Shown in pieces: positions 33,471 to 44,535 of a DNA stretch of 64,000 bases; the stretch's first letter is position 1; each line of letters starts with the position of its first letter. The notes beneath the pieces were generated by a model. That model saw only the letters and a program-made list of their open reading frames with translations. It was not told the origin of the DNA and ran no database searches. Location: NCBI GenBank assembly GCA_015956445.1, contig WIUZ02000005.1:62001-126000 (forward strand), in the 5' to 3' direction. A program made the position numbers and the translations under genes. Origin of the DNA: Thelephora terrestris. Lineage: Eukaryota; Basidiomycota; Agaricomycetes; Thelephorales; Thelephoraceae.

Positions 33471-34760
33471 CACCTACCTTCCAATCCGCCCATCGCTCCA
33501 AGGATCCTTTCCCAACACCGACCCCACCACCAAGAAAATGCTCTTGAGCCCACTCTCAAGTCCATTCAATGAATTCGACTCAAGGTCAACTCCTACCTGG
33601 TCCTCGAGGTCGCTGCAGATGGTCCCGGCCTGCGTATCGTAGACTCTTATCGAAGGCTCTGGTTCGGCGGCGATGAAACTCATCATTGGTGCGGAGGTCG
33701 CCAAAACTGTCAGCAGATAGCAGGTACGTCCCCTCATCCTCACTCTGAGCACTTGGGATTCCCCGCCCTGACCGGATTCTCTAGGCTGCCAACTCCCCCC
33801 ATTCGATCAATGGTGACGTCCTCAACCTAGTCCCGGTCTTTGTGTGGCTGACTGCGCCTCACCCTTGACGTTGTCTACATTTGAGTCGCTTCTTCCCTGA
33901 CTCTCCCATCACGACTCCCGACATTGGCACCGACCCCTTCCTACAGGCACCACACACGCGAAACCCGGATCGTGCTTCTGTCGCTTCGGACATGTTGTTT
34001 CGCTCAACGGGGCGGTAGCACCCTCAACGAAAGCCCTGGTACACCTCCACAAGGTTACGGACGCCTCCTGGATCGTGCCAACCGACAAATCGCTCGCGAC
34101 AAGAAGCACGATCCTGATCCATTCCTCAAACCTGGCATGGTCGCTCCTAATCGTCCCCTCGGTTCTCACTCCCGCGTCTCCTCTGTTGAGTCGATCTCGA
34201 CGAGAAACGGAATTCCCTCCTGAACCAGGCCGTCGCAGGTTATCTTGCTGTCTCAGTTTGAACCCCAAAACGCTCAACCTTGACCTCGTAGATTTGTAAT
34301 GCGGGGTTTGTCGCACGTCCAAACCATTGGAACAAAGTGTACGGACGTGTTCTCGCACTTGTTGGTTGACGAAAAAACGTTGCGGTTGCCGCATTGATGA
34401 TGTCGGTATGTTGCCGCTACGTTGCGCTCCTTTTCTAACGCGTTATTAAAAAAGCATTTCCATGTTATCAAGACTACACACGAAGTAAAGCCAAACCACC
34501 CCAAAGGTTTCATTTCGGCTGAAGAGGTGCTCTTTACCTCCAACGTTTAAACTAACAGTTTCTCCACCATCACTTACACGACGCAGACTCGACCACAACG
34601 TGCTTCCACAACAGTGACTCGAGTACACCGCGCTTCAACCACGCGGACTCGACCGTAACCGTGCTTCAACCACGCGGACTATACCGCGCCCTGCTACACG
34701 ACACCGTCTCGACCGCACCGTGCTTACAAGATAAGATGCCGACTCGATCACAACAACGCC
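33471..34760 (+). repeat. Dispersed repeat R1, copy B (tail of the helicase unit)
   Basis: Starts where the helicase C-terminal coding (FDIGAPTFQ-type) ends and matches copy A from 12929 on. It carries an extra segment of about 110 bp at roughly 34450-34565 that copy A lacks, placed between GCGTTATTAAA and CACTTACACGACGC. The order helicase then R1 tail suggests that R1 is the 3' flank of a larger mobile or amplified unit. Confidence 0.75.
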
Positions 34761-37479
34761 GGCCCCTCGATCACGATCACATGGCGGTTATGCAATGTGG
34801 ACCCGACTGCACCACGATGCAGACCCAACCACACCTGTATCTCCCAGCAACACCAACCTCACCCCTGAGAACCCATGCCCCCCTCGGTCATGGGTCTAGC
34901 AAATCCTAGCTGTCATGTCACCAATATGATCATCCGACCTAGGTACGGCTCGTCGGCCGCAACCGGAAAGGGGTGAGTCCCAGCTAAATCTTCTGCTTGC
35001 GGTTCGCTGAGTCCCAAAATTGTAGGCATCATACCCTACAAGCAATTCTTCTTGGTCCGGAAGGTAGGCTCAGCCCCTCGAACCTCCGCCACGACCATTC
35101 GTAGAACGATATAACCCAGGTTCTGATCCTGAAGCGATAGACGCAGGTACGATTCTTGCTAGATGTCAAGCCATGCTCGACACGAAGTCTATCATGCCTG
35201 GCGGACATCGCACGATCCATCACGACCGCAACCGGCAAATGATCTGGAGGTACGACCAAATGTTACCCGCGCACCCTAACGGCATGAAATTCTCAGCGTT
35301 CAATGAAGGGGGTAACTCAATTGGAATTAGTATGTGAACCCCTGTCGTGTTGGTAATCTGCGGCGGACGCTGACTGCTGTTCTTCATTTAGCTTGCTCTG
35401 GCATCGGTCATCTTCGTCGGAGGCTTACGGACTAAGCGCCATGTGGGTGCCCCAGAGCAAGCTGACGTGAGGGATTGAGAATGCCAGTGCCGGACTCTAC
35501 TCCCACCGGTCGGACTCGCGAATCAACAGCAGGAGACCTCGTCAAAGGTACACGCCCCGCCAATGCCAGGAGACAGCGGCTACCCCGCCGCATCCCTAGC
35601 AAAGTCTCAACCAGGTCTCTTCCAGCGTACGTTAAGGAACTCAAGGACAACGTAGTCGTTATATATTGGTATGCGCTCTGATACTCTCGTACTTTGGACA
35701 TCTCTCATCCGATTATACACGAGCAGCGGTCTAGAAGACATGGAAGAAGAGACGGGAGGATGAAGTTGAAATACACAGAACCGCACGACTACGACCACCG
35801 AAATGATTTGGGCATAGGGCGTACTGGCAGTGGCTCTCATGGCGAAACTCATGCCCTCCTGCCATTCCGCACCGGCTCACCAGAGTTGATGCAACGCAGT
35901 TGACTCGGGGCAGCTGCCGATTGCCAGGGCTCGGAAGACAACCACGCTCGCATTATGGCACAGCGAGGTAATTCGGAGTGAGTATGGACGAGTACTGGCA
36001 GGGTTTGTATCTGACTGGGTCCGTGTTCTTGCATCAGCGGGATGATCGAGCGTCGTACCACTCCACTCAGCCGCGGTCAAGCTTCGTTCCTTCAAACTTT
36101 TCAGACGCGGGGTACATCCCTAGCCGAAACCGCTGTGAACGGTGTTTCAGTTCTTCATGACCATGCTCGCGGTGGTTAGGCTCTGTAACAAGCCTTGACT
36201 GACTTTTCTTTGCCTCGGTCTAGGATCTCCTTGGGCCTCGCATAGATCAGACAACACGGAAGTCTTGGGTACAACCACGCGGTACGACCACGCCACCACA
36301 ATCACCGCGACGCCAAGTCCTTCCGTGACTCATGTCATCACACAGGCGGCATCTTCGGTCCACCGTGTTTCTGTCGAATTCAACGATTAACACAACACAC
36401 ATCCTCCAATCAGCCGATACCGTACATCGCAAATACCGGCTCTTTTCTGTTTGGCCACTGCTTGGGGATTGCATGTGCGTGTAGCTTTTGGCACGGGTCC
36501 CGGTTAGTCCGCACCTTTGTATTGTCGTTCGCGAATCCTTACCCATTCCATAGTTTCTGCTGGGGTCGCGTTTTCCATCAGGGCTGGACAACTCGACGGT
36601 GGGGACGGTGGGCCATCAGGGGTTGCACGGCATCCATTATCCTCTCGGTGTCCGGATCCGTGTTTTTCACCGATTTACTGAAGCCCTCGTAGGCACTTTC
36701 GCCGTTGGACGCATCGCAAGAAGCCTGCAACTGCGGTTTTGATCATCTTTACTCTCGTGCGCGGCTTCGAACCTGGCGTGATTTGGAGGTACAAGATTAC
36801 CATCTGCGCCGCGTCTTACCTTGGCAAGTTCCGTGGATGCTCTATTTCAGCAAGTCTTGTTGGCGTGGATCCACGACCGGCGAGTCCTCGATGAGCTGTA
36901 AGGGGGAAAATCACCCCTCCGGTACTTCTTCTCGACTAAACACTCACACCACCCATATCGACGTTGGCCTCTCGGCTGAATTTTTTGACCGGAGACGACA
37001 CTTCCTCATGGATACGCGAGGTGGAAATCTCGGGTTCCGTTTCTAGCCAAGCTTCCCGTCCCCAGTCCCTTTCCATCTTTATATATCAGCTACACGCTCA
37101 CCAACCTCCCCAGGTAGAATCTCGGCTCGCGACTCCCCCAGAATGCAGCAGAGATCCAAGCCAGTTGTTGCCTTCTCAACACCAGGCCTGGCCCACCTTC
37201 CCACTTCCACGACCAGACTGTGACCGACAACCTTGTTGGGATGGACCATTTTGGAACCGAAACGCGGCGATTTGGACTGGACGTGTTCAAGGCCTTGAGG
37301 TCCAAGGGGATGCCATGCCCCTCACGAAGGGCGTTACTAAAGCTATTAGGCATGTTGACTTGCAGTCCATGGGCCTCAGCCTTGACCGCAACGAAATCAA
37401 GACTGTGGACTCTGCGCGCGGTGCATTTTTCACCCATGGGTGCGTTTTTCATGGTGTGCCTCCCCTAATCTGTGCGTCT
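34761..37479. other. Gene-poor stretch with scattered relics
   Basis: Apart from the possible dehydratase remnant at 35190-35330, nothing is supported. The segment at 34740-34785 is a diverged duplicate of 26730-26775 (ACAACGCCGGC, TCGATCACGATCAC). The open frames at 36462-36692 and 36964-37611 have no motifs. Confidence 0.4.
35190..35330 (+). pseudogene. Possible L-serine dehydratase fragment
   Basis: One exon-like block encodes MIWRYDQMLPAHPNGMKF followed by SAFNEGGN and ends at a GTATGT donor. HPNGM(K/R)F followed by a Gly-Asn turn resembles the conserved segment of iron-sulfur L-serine dehydratases. The next block after the acceptor does not continue the family. It is too short for certainty. 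Confidence 0.3.
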
Positions 37480-38514
37480 AGAACCGTCGACATTCATTCA
37501 CTTATGGGTGTTGAGCCGTCTCCTTCGCTCCCAGACTCTTTGGGGACCTGTGATGCAATATTCCGATCGCGGTACGCGCCCGTCTCGTTCCTAGTCCTAC
37601 CCCACACCTGATTGTTTCCTTAGCTATGTCTCAACTTGCATTCGACCACCTTCTAAACCTCTCTTTGTATTGGCATGTGCGCCGGAAGACTGGGGAAGTA
37701 CTCAGGATTCTGGACAGAGGTGCAGCCATCAACCGCACTCTTGAGGTGAGTACTTCAATGAGTGTGAGAGAACTCGACTCACTAGAAAATTCATAGCTCA
37801 TCCTGTTCAACATCGTTCCCACATTTGTTGACATTATTGTTGCACTCGTAATTTTCGTCGTTATCTTTGACTGGACATTGGTCGTTGTTATCGCCGTCGC
37901 GACCAGTGCATACAGTATGTCCCCACTATCTGCCCTTGTTACCGCATATTGACCTTACCCTCAGTCATCGCCACCGTCGTCCTGACCCGCCGGAGAACAA
38001 AGCTTCGCAGACAAATGAACGACAAGGATATCGTCACCCGAGGAATACATACCGACTGCCTCCTGAACTACGAAACCGTGAAGTACTTCAATGGTGAGCA
38101 ACACGAGGGAGAGCGATACCGTGCCGCCCTTGCCAGCTACCAGGCTCTTGAATACCGTGTTATCGGTGGGTCACATTTTCGAAGTGGCTGTCCTGTTCTC
38201 ATTCCGCTTCTAGTTTTCCTTGACTTGCTCAATCTGGTGCAAAACTTGATTCTAGTGTGTCTTACTGCTGGCTCGAGCGTCTCTTTGGTCTGACTCTGCA
38301 TTAGACTCTCGGTTTTCTCGTTGGATCGATCGTCGTGGCCCTGCGAGTAACAAACGGACAGAGCACCGCTAGCGACTTCGTCATTTATGTTGCATACATC
38401 GTCCAACTCTACGAACCCTTGAACATGCTCGCTTCCATCTATCGCTCCATCAATACCGCTTTGGTGGACACCGAGAAGTTACTCAAACTTCTCAATGAAC
38501 CGGTTGGTGGAAGC
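37480..38514 (+). pseudogene. ABC transporter membrane-domain fragment (HMT1/ABCB6-like)
   Basis: Six exons splice in frame with 46-52 nt introns: about 37480-37571, 37624-37745, 37797-37914, 37965-38161, 38210-38256 and 38307 onward. They encode the transmembrane domain of a mitochondrial/vacuolar half-transporter of the HMT1/ATM1 type: MSQLAFDHLLNLSLYWHVRR, RRKTGEVLRILDRGAAIN, a long hydrophobic pair (VDIIVALVIFVVIFDWTL), then DKDIVTRGIHTDCLLNYETV, KYFNGEQHEGERYR and ALVDTEKLLKLLNEP. The fragment stops at that last motif, exactly before the nucleotide-binding domain, and no start or earlier exons are recognisable upstream. Without the ATPase domain it cannot be a transporter. It abuts the kinase gene at 38528. 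Confidence 0.75.
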
Positions 38515-38527
38515 GGAACCGCCCGCG

Positions 38528-39464
38528 ATGTCCACTTCACAAGTCCTACAACGCCTCTATTCACTCAATGCTTCTTCTCCTGTTGTCTCGCGCTGCCTCT
38601 ACTGCTTGTTCCAAAGTGACGATGAAGGACACTATTTGACCACTCTTCGAGGATCGGAGTTGACTCGCCTCGTCAATTTTCTTGACGAAGTGCGTTTTCC
38701 CTTTTGAACTCATTCCCACTTACAGAACAGATTGAACAGATCCTTGATGTCACTCCGAATACCGATGACGTTTTCCGACGATGCCTACACAAACTGCGAA
38801 CCATATGTGGCGATCATGCGATCTTGCCATCTTCTTATACGATTTCGGGCGATCTCTCCCGAGTTGATCATGACCCGGCCGGCGGCGGCGGTTTTTCCGA
38901 GGTATGGAAAGGCACTCTCAACGGCCGCAAGGTCTGCATCAAGGATCCAAAATTTCATGCTCAAAATTGTGAGGCCGTCAAGAAGGTGAGTATCTGGTAT
39001 TGGCTTATCTACCAAAAGATGCTAACATCACGTAGTCGTTTTGCAAGGAGGCAATCACGTGGAAAAGGTTGGAACATCCAAATGTCGTTGCTTTCATTGG
39101 TGTTACGCGAAATCCCTTGCAAATTGTCTCGGACTGGATGCCAAATGGTACTTTAAGGGAATACATCATCAATAGTCCAGGGGCAAATCGGGTTGACTTG
39201 GTGAGTTTTTTCCTCTCCAATCAGTGCTTGACCGTAAACTTTTTTCCAAGTTGTTGGATGTGGCAGAAGGTCTCGAGTACATCCATGCAAACCACACAAC
39301 GGACGGGGACTTTGGGAACAAGAGAGCGTACGTCGCTTCGAATGTGGGACGGTCTCTGCTCGACTAAGACATTTTTGTACAGGCATATCGAGAACGGCTC
39401 TGAAGACGACAGCGACGACATGTATTCCCTTTTGTCTCTTGCGAAGTGCTTGAAGAATAATTGA
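38528..39464 (+). CDS. Truncated protein-kinase-like gene, N-lobe only, 246 aa
   Basis: Exons 38528-38689, 38731-38985, 39036-39200, 39251-39327 and 39383-39464 give an uninterrupted frame starting MSTSQVLQRL; introns are 41, 50, 50 and 55 nt. After an N-terminal helical region come the glycine-rich loop (GGGGFSEVWKG), the ATP-binding lysine (VCIKD), a helix C region (SFCKEAITWKRLEHPNVVAF) and the hinge (IVSDWMPNGTLREYI). The catalytic loop is degenerate: where HGDLRxxN is expected one reads DGDFGNK. The whole C-lobe is lost, replaced by a short acidic tail (NGSEDDSDDMYSL). It belongs to the kinase family common in agaricomycetes. It cannot be catalytic; it is a degenerating copy or an expressed truncated form. 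Confidence 0.65.
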
Positions 39465-39799
39465 GGCCGATAGCACCATGCTCGATGAATCTTCTTCTAA
39501 GCGCGACGTCGCATCTGTCACTATAGAGTCTCGGCATGGTTGGCGGGGTGCTCGAGGCATTAAAACTGCATCTCAACATCTCGGAAACAGTTGCCGGTGA
39601 GTCTGCAGGTACCTCAAAACCACCCTGGCATTTACTGGTTTCTCCCTGCTCTTCTGACTTAGCCGTTTCCCACCTGACGACCACTCGCGGTGTCTCAACT
39701 GGGTATTGACTACTGCCGGTCGCAAGAGTCGTCACCGAATCGATTATCCCCCGGTGTGTCCCGTTCGCTTTTCCTCCAGGTTCTTGCACGACCAGGCCG

Positions 39800-40290
39800 A
39801 CAGCGGGATTCTCCACCCTGACCCGATTCTCTAGGCTACCAACTCCCCCCATTCGATCAATAGCGACGTCCTCAACCTAGTCCCGGTCTCCGTGTGGCTG
39901 ACTGCGCCTCCCCCTCGATGTTGTCTACATTTGAATCACTTCTTCCCTGACTCTCCCGTCGTGACTTTCGACATCGGCACCGACCCCTTCCTACAGGCAC
40001 CACACACGCGAAACCCGGATCGTGCTTCTGTCGCTTCGGACATGTTATTTCGCTCAACGGGGCGGTAGCACCCTCAACGAAAGCCCTGGTACACCTCCAC
40101 AAGGTTACGGACGTCTCCTGGATCGTGCCAACCGACAAATCGCTCGCGACAAGAAGCACGATCCTGATCAATTTCTTAAACCTGGCATGGCCGCTCCTAA
40201 TCGTCCCCTCGGTTCTCACTCCCGCGTCTCCTCTGTTGAGTCGATCTCGATGAGAAACAGAACTCCCCTCTGACCAGGCCATCGCAGCCG
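39800..40290 (+). repeat. Dispersed repeat R1, copy C (partial)
   Basis: Matches copies A and B from the TTCTCTAGGCT acceptor-like site through the ACCAGGCC(A/G)TCGCAG region and then diverges. About 260 bp upstream (39560) a related head motif, CATCTCAACATCTCGG, is present, as in the helicase unit. The middle (CGAAACCCGGATCGTGCTTC onward) is almost identical to the other copies. Confidence 0.7.
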
Positions 40291-41274
40291 TAAGTTTTCT
40301 CACATCGCTCGATTATTTCTTGCTTATCCTGGTCCAGTTCACGGATGCGGACGGTGGTGTTGCCTCCGACAAGGTCAAGAGGGATAAACTACCGAGTGCC
40401 GCCATTGTCAGGTCTTGACAGCGTGATTCTATTTGGGGAACTCCCTCTAGCGTCGATTACTCCCGACCATCCTGTAGGAGATCATGCCCTGATGCGTCTT
40501 TCCTGAACCTGACTTGTTTGCTCTAAGCCCAGGGGGACGTGTGGTGTCTATTCAGGCCCTCGCAGACGATGAATTGGCGAAGGTGGCAAACAACGTAGAT
40601 GGCTTAAGGGTTTCCCTCTCGTTGTCGGCAGAGCGTTGTTCATCCCGCGTCCCTAGGTGCCAAGGCAGCCGATCATATGGATAAGCCATTCAGAAAGTGG
40701 TTGCGAGTGTTGCGGAGAATTGCGGCGTACGGGGCCACTCCGTCCTGCTAGATCTCTGAGGCTTTGTCGTCCGTGAGCAAACATCCGGTCGCGTTTGGTG
40801 GCCTTTCTGACATATTTAACGGGCTTGCACGGATGTCTGCGCAGCAAACGCTCGAATATGAGCCACCAGTGATGTGGGCCCAGGTTAGACAGGCAAGTCA
40901 TTGATTCAACTTTTGGTTGGATCCCTGCTGACGAACGAGTTTTACAGTTGTTTTCTAAGGAAGCTGCGGCCGCCCTGTGCCCTTGACATCGGAGTTGTAT
41001 CCGCCTCACGATAGATTACAGATTTTTTCACGCGGACGAAGGTGCATCCCAGGCTGCTGTGCCTTGTAGTTTGACTCCAGCTGCACGTCTCTCAGCAGGG
41101 AAGAGCGAGCCAAGCCATTTCTTTTCGAGTCCGATGTCAAAGTTTCACGTTCGACATGCTAGGCGTAGACGACGTCCTCTCATTATCTTTGTACAGTTAG
41201 AAAATTTGTATATACGTCGCAATACACGCCCGGCCGTCCGCGATTAGTGACCGCCTAATCTCTCAAAGCCTTCC
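40291..41274. other. No supported gene
   Basis: An exon-like block just after a CTGGTCCAG acceptor at about 40336 encodes FTDADGGVASDKVKRDKLPS and ends near a TTGTCAG site, but no partner exon was found. The rest shows only short open frames. Confidence 0.4.
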
Positions 41275-41870
41275 GACAAATTTCTAACATCTCGGCCACT
41301 ACCGGGGTCAGCACCCTTCCGCCCCGCCCTACGCCCTCCTACGCCCTACATTGCCATCGACAACATAGCCTTATTCACTATCGGCTCCATCGCTTCGAGG
41401 ATCCTCTCCAATCACCGACCCCACCACCAAGGGAAATGCTCCTGAGCCCACACAAGTCCATCCAACGAATCCAACTCACGGTCGACTCTTACGCCTTCTC
41501 TGTCCTGGTCTCCGGAGTCGCTGTAGATGGTCGCGGCCTGCGTAGTGTGGACTCTTTTCGGCGGCGATGAAACCCACTGTTGCTGCGGAGGTCGTCGAAC
41601 CCGTCAGCAGATAGCGGGTACGTCCCCCACCCTCACTCTGACCATTAGGATTCCCCACACTGACCCGATTCTCTAGGCTACCAACTCCTTCCTTACAGTC
41701 GATGGCGACCTCCTCAACCTACTCTACGGTTCCCTCGTGGCTGACGGCGCCTCCCCCTTCACCTTGCTGATGTCTTCACGACCAAAGTCCCTACATTTGA
41801 AGTCACTTCTTCTTGCCTCCGACGCGGCCGGTTCGCGGATTACGAAAAGCATCTTCCAAGAGCCCGACTA
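41275..41870 (+). repeat. Dispersed repeat R1, copy D (diverged head plus tail)
   Basis: Carries the head motif (AACATCTCGGCCACTACCGG) at 41288 followed closely by tail sequence equivalent to 12950-13330. It is more diverged than A-C (roughly 80% by eye) and has lost the helicase in between, like copy A. Similarity fades after about 41800. Confidence 0.6.
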
Positions 41871-42144
41871 TGTGACAGGTACCCACCGATGCCTCTTTAC
41901 GAGCTTAAAATGCGCCGGCGATGAGTACGTCTCGTTCTTCTACACTCGCCTGCCTTATCGTGTGCATCGCTCACATAATCTACCTCATACTTCCCCGAGT
42001 CGACTACACATATAACATGGCCTTCAACCTCGCCCTCAGCCTCACGCAGAACTTCCTCTGGACTATCTACTCCCTCCTGTCCTCTCGTTCGCCCCTTCCT
42101 TGATTTCCACTCCGGACCAAGGACCATCTTCCGGTGCTCTTCAC

Positions 42145-42983
42145 ACTGGGGGCAATGGGACACTTACCCAGCAAATGCATTGTGATTGCATTGTGATTTT
42201 TTAGACAATGTGTCCAGCCTTTGGCCAGGAGGTACATGCTGAGTTCTTTTACAAAGTGCCCATCAATGCGACCACAATGTGGCCAGTGGGTCCATCCCGA
42301 TCACTTTTACAAAGTGCCCATCAATTCGATCACAATGTGTCCTGTGGGTCCATGCAGGATACATTGTAAAAGTATCCATCAAAGTGGCCACTGGGCACTT
42401 TGTGAAAGAAACCCCTGGTTTCTTTCACAATTTTGCTTACAATGTGTCCAGCATACACCTGAGCCACTCATTGAGAGTTCTTTCAGAAAGTATCCAGCAA
42501 TGTGTCCACAAAGTATCCAACCAGATACTCAATGGTTTCTTTGAGAGTTTGTTGTGAAATCCAACCACATTGAGAGTTCATTGTGAAAACATTAAGAAGA
42601 ACCCCCTGGGGACATTTTGGTCACATTGCTGGTTACTTTTTGAAAGAACTCTCAATGAGTGGCTCAGGCACCCAGTAGGATACATTGTGAACAAAATTGT
42701 GAAAGAAACCAGGGGTTTCTTTCACAAAGTGCCCAGTGGCCACTTTGATGGATACTTTTACAATGTATCCTGCATGGACCCACAGGACACATTGTGATCG
42801 AATTGATGGGCACTTTGTAAAAGTGATCGGGATGGACCCACTGGCCACATTGTGGTCACATTGATGGGCACTTTGTAAAAGAACTCAGCATGTACCTCCT
42901 GGCCACAGGCTGGACACATTATCTAAAAAATCACAATGTAATCACAATGTAATTGCTGGGTAAGTGACCTATTGCCCCCAGTG
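42145..42983. mobile_element. 839-bp fold-back element, CACTGGGGGC ends, TSD TCA
   Basis: Arms of about 345 bp form a near-perfect hairpin starting CACTGGGGGCAATGGG/CACTGGGGGCAATAGG. The arms are rich in variants of TTACAAAGTGCCCATCAA and CACAATGTGTCC. Flanks are TCA at 42142-42144 and 42984-42986. The open frames found on both strands inside are mirror images of the palindrome and not genes. The termini match the MITE at 32759, but the interior is different sequence. Confidence 0.85.
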
Positions 42984-42986
42984 TCA

Positions 42987-43614
42987 GCTTCTCGCTGTTC
43001 TACTCACGACAACCGCCACCGCGCTGGGTCTTGTCGTGGTGTCCGATGGTGGAAATCTGCCGGTAAGTAACACACACGGTTCTCAGTCTCGGTCACTAAT
43101 GTGTCCAGTGTCTTCCCGCCGTTGTCTCCTTCTGATTAACCTTGACCACCCACCCCGACTACCAGCCCGGATTTCTCACAAGTGCGCAACGCGCGGAGTT
43201 GGAGTTGGACTCGCCAAGCGTCAACAAAAAGAACAGGAACAGAGAGAAAAGGCAGAGCGCAGATTTCAAGACCGAGAGTTCTAGAACGTGAGGCCGAAGG
43301 GTACCGGGCTCGCGACCTGGGTCGCAACAGGGAATCTAGGTATGGTTCAAGTGGTGCACGTCGATTGATTTATGTGTTACGAACTCATGCTGCTTCAGTC
43401 GTCGACCTCAAACACAACGCAACCCCCGACCTCGCCATCCAACCCAGAAACCACCCCAGATCTCTCGCCAATGTCTGACACGGACGCGGATCTCAGCGCG
43501 ATCCGGTCCTGGTCTCTTCCAGCTCCAACCCCATCTACGCCGATCTTTAGATTGATCACCAACGACAACTCAACCGCCCAACTCAACTCCAATGCCAATG
43601 CCAACTGCTCAACT
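42987..43614. other. Coding relics
   Basis: Contains a hydrophobic block (LLAVLLTTTATALGLVVVSD) with a GTAAGT donor, a charged block (AKRQQKEQEQREKAERRFQ) and a Ser/Thr/Pro-rich frame. They may be exons of one disrupted gene, but the frames do not agree. Confidence 0.3.
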
Positions 43615-43770
43615 TAACCTCAACCCAACCTCGACTCGACCTCGACCCAACCTTAACTCGACCTCGACCCAACCTCAACTCGACCCCGATCCAACCGCAA
43701 CTCGACTCCGATTCAACTGCAACCTAACCTAGACCCCCCTCAACTCAACCCCAACCTCAACCTCAACACA
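43615..43770. repeat. Simple CTCAACC/CTCGACC array
   Basis: About 150 bp of imperfect 6-12 bp units such as CCTCAACCCAA and CTCGACCTCGACC. It lies exactly where the left end of the following mobile element should be. Confidence 0.75.
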
Positions 43771-44535
43771 TGTTTGTAAAAGTGTTGGAATTCCGTCGCG
43801 ATGTGTCCACCCTGTACCCGATGGGCACATTTTAATTACATTATATATACATTTAAAATGTGTTCGTAATGAACTCAACGAATACATTTACAATGCGATC
43901 AACAAGTACCCACCAAATTTGCTCGGCAAGGACATCGGGAAGACATTCAAAATGTCGGCCCGATGGTTCCGACCAGCACATTGAAAACACATGGCGTGAA
44001 CACATTGTGAATGTGCGCCGCATGTCCCCACCCGCGTACATTGTGATCGAAATGCGGGAGACATTTAAAATGTGTCAGGTGGATTTGTGTTGATGACATT
44101 TTAGGTACATTTTGAATGTCCCTTGGATATGTTCATGCCGTGCCCCAGGCTGCACATTGAAAAGACTTGACCAAGCACATTTTGATTGTGAACAAAATGC
44201 TGGCACAGTACACATTGTGATGGCATTCACCCTGATGTCTGGCATGCACATTTAAAATGTACTCTAATTTTTGTCTAGAATGTGCGTGTTAAGTACAGGG
44301 TGGGTACATACAAAATGTGTTTGCGCTGTCCCCGAAAATGTAATGAAAGGGTACAGGTTGAGCACATTCAAAATGCGATCATGATGAGATCATAAGCAAC
44401 ATGGAGGTCCCATTGGTGGGTACATTTAAAATGTGTTCAAACTAACCTCAGTGGGCACATTGGGGTCACATATTGACTGTATCCCCAATGTGTTCAGCAT
44501 GTACTGACCGGGTATTTGGGCCCTCGCCCCCAGTG
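43771..44535. mobile_element. Left-truncated relative of the CACTGGGGGC elements
   Basis: Only the right terminus is intact: GCCCCCAGTG at 44526-44535. The interior has many short palindromic ACATTT(A/T)AAATGT-like motifs at intervals of roughly 40-70 bp, different from the other two elements. No matching CACTGGGGGC is found on the left, where a simple repeat array begins instead. The subterminal palindromes resemble clustered transposase-binding sites (inference). Confidence 0.55.

Noticed and set aside
33909-34394. 161-codon minus-strand ORF, also open in R1 copy C
   Set aside because: It is antisense within the R1 repeat and changes start and end between copies; the openness follows from base composition. 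No motif supports it.
42221-42848. Pair of ORFs on both strands inside the 839-bp element
   Set aside because: They are the same palindrome arm read twice and use repeated hairpin units as codons.
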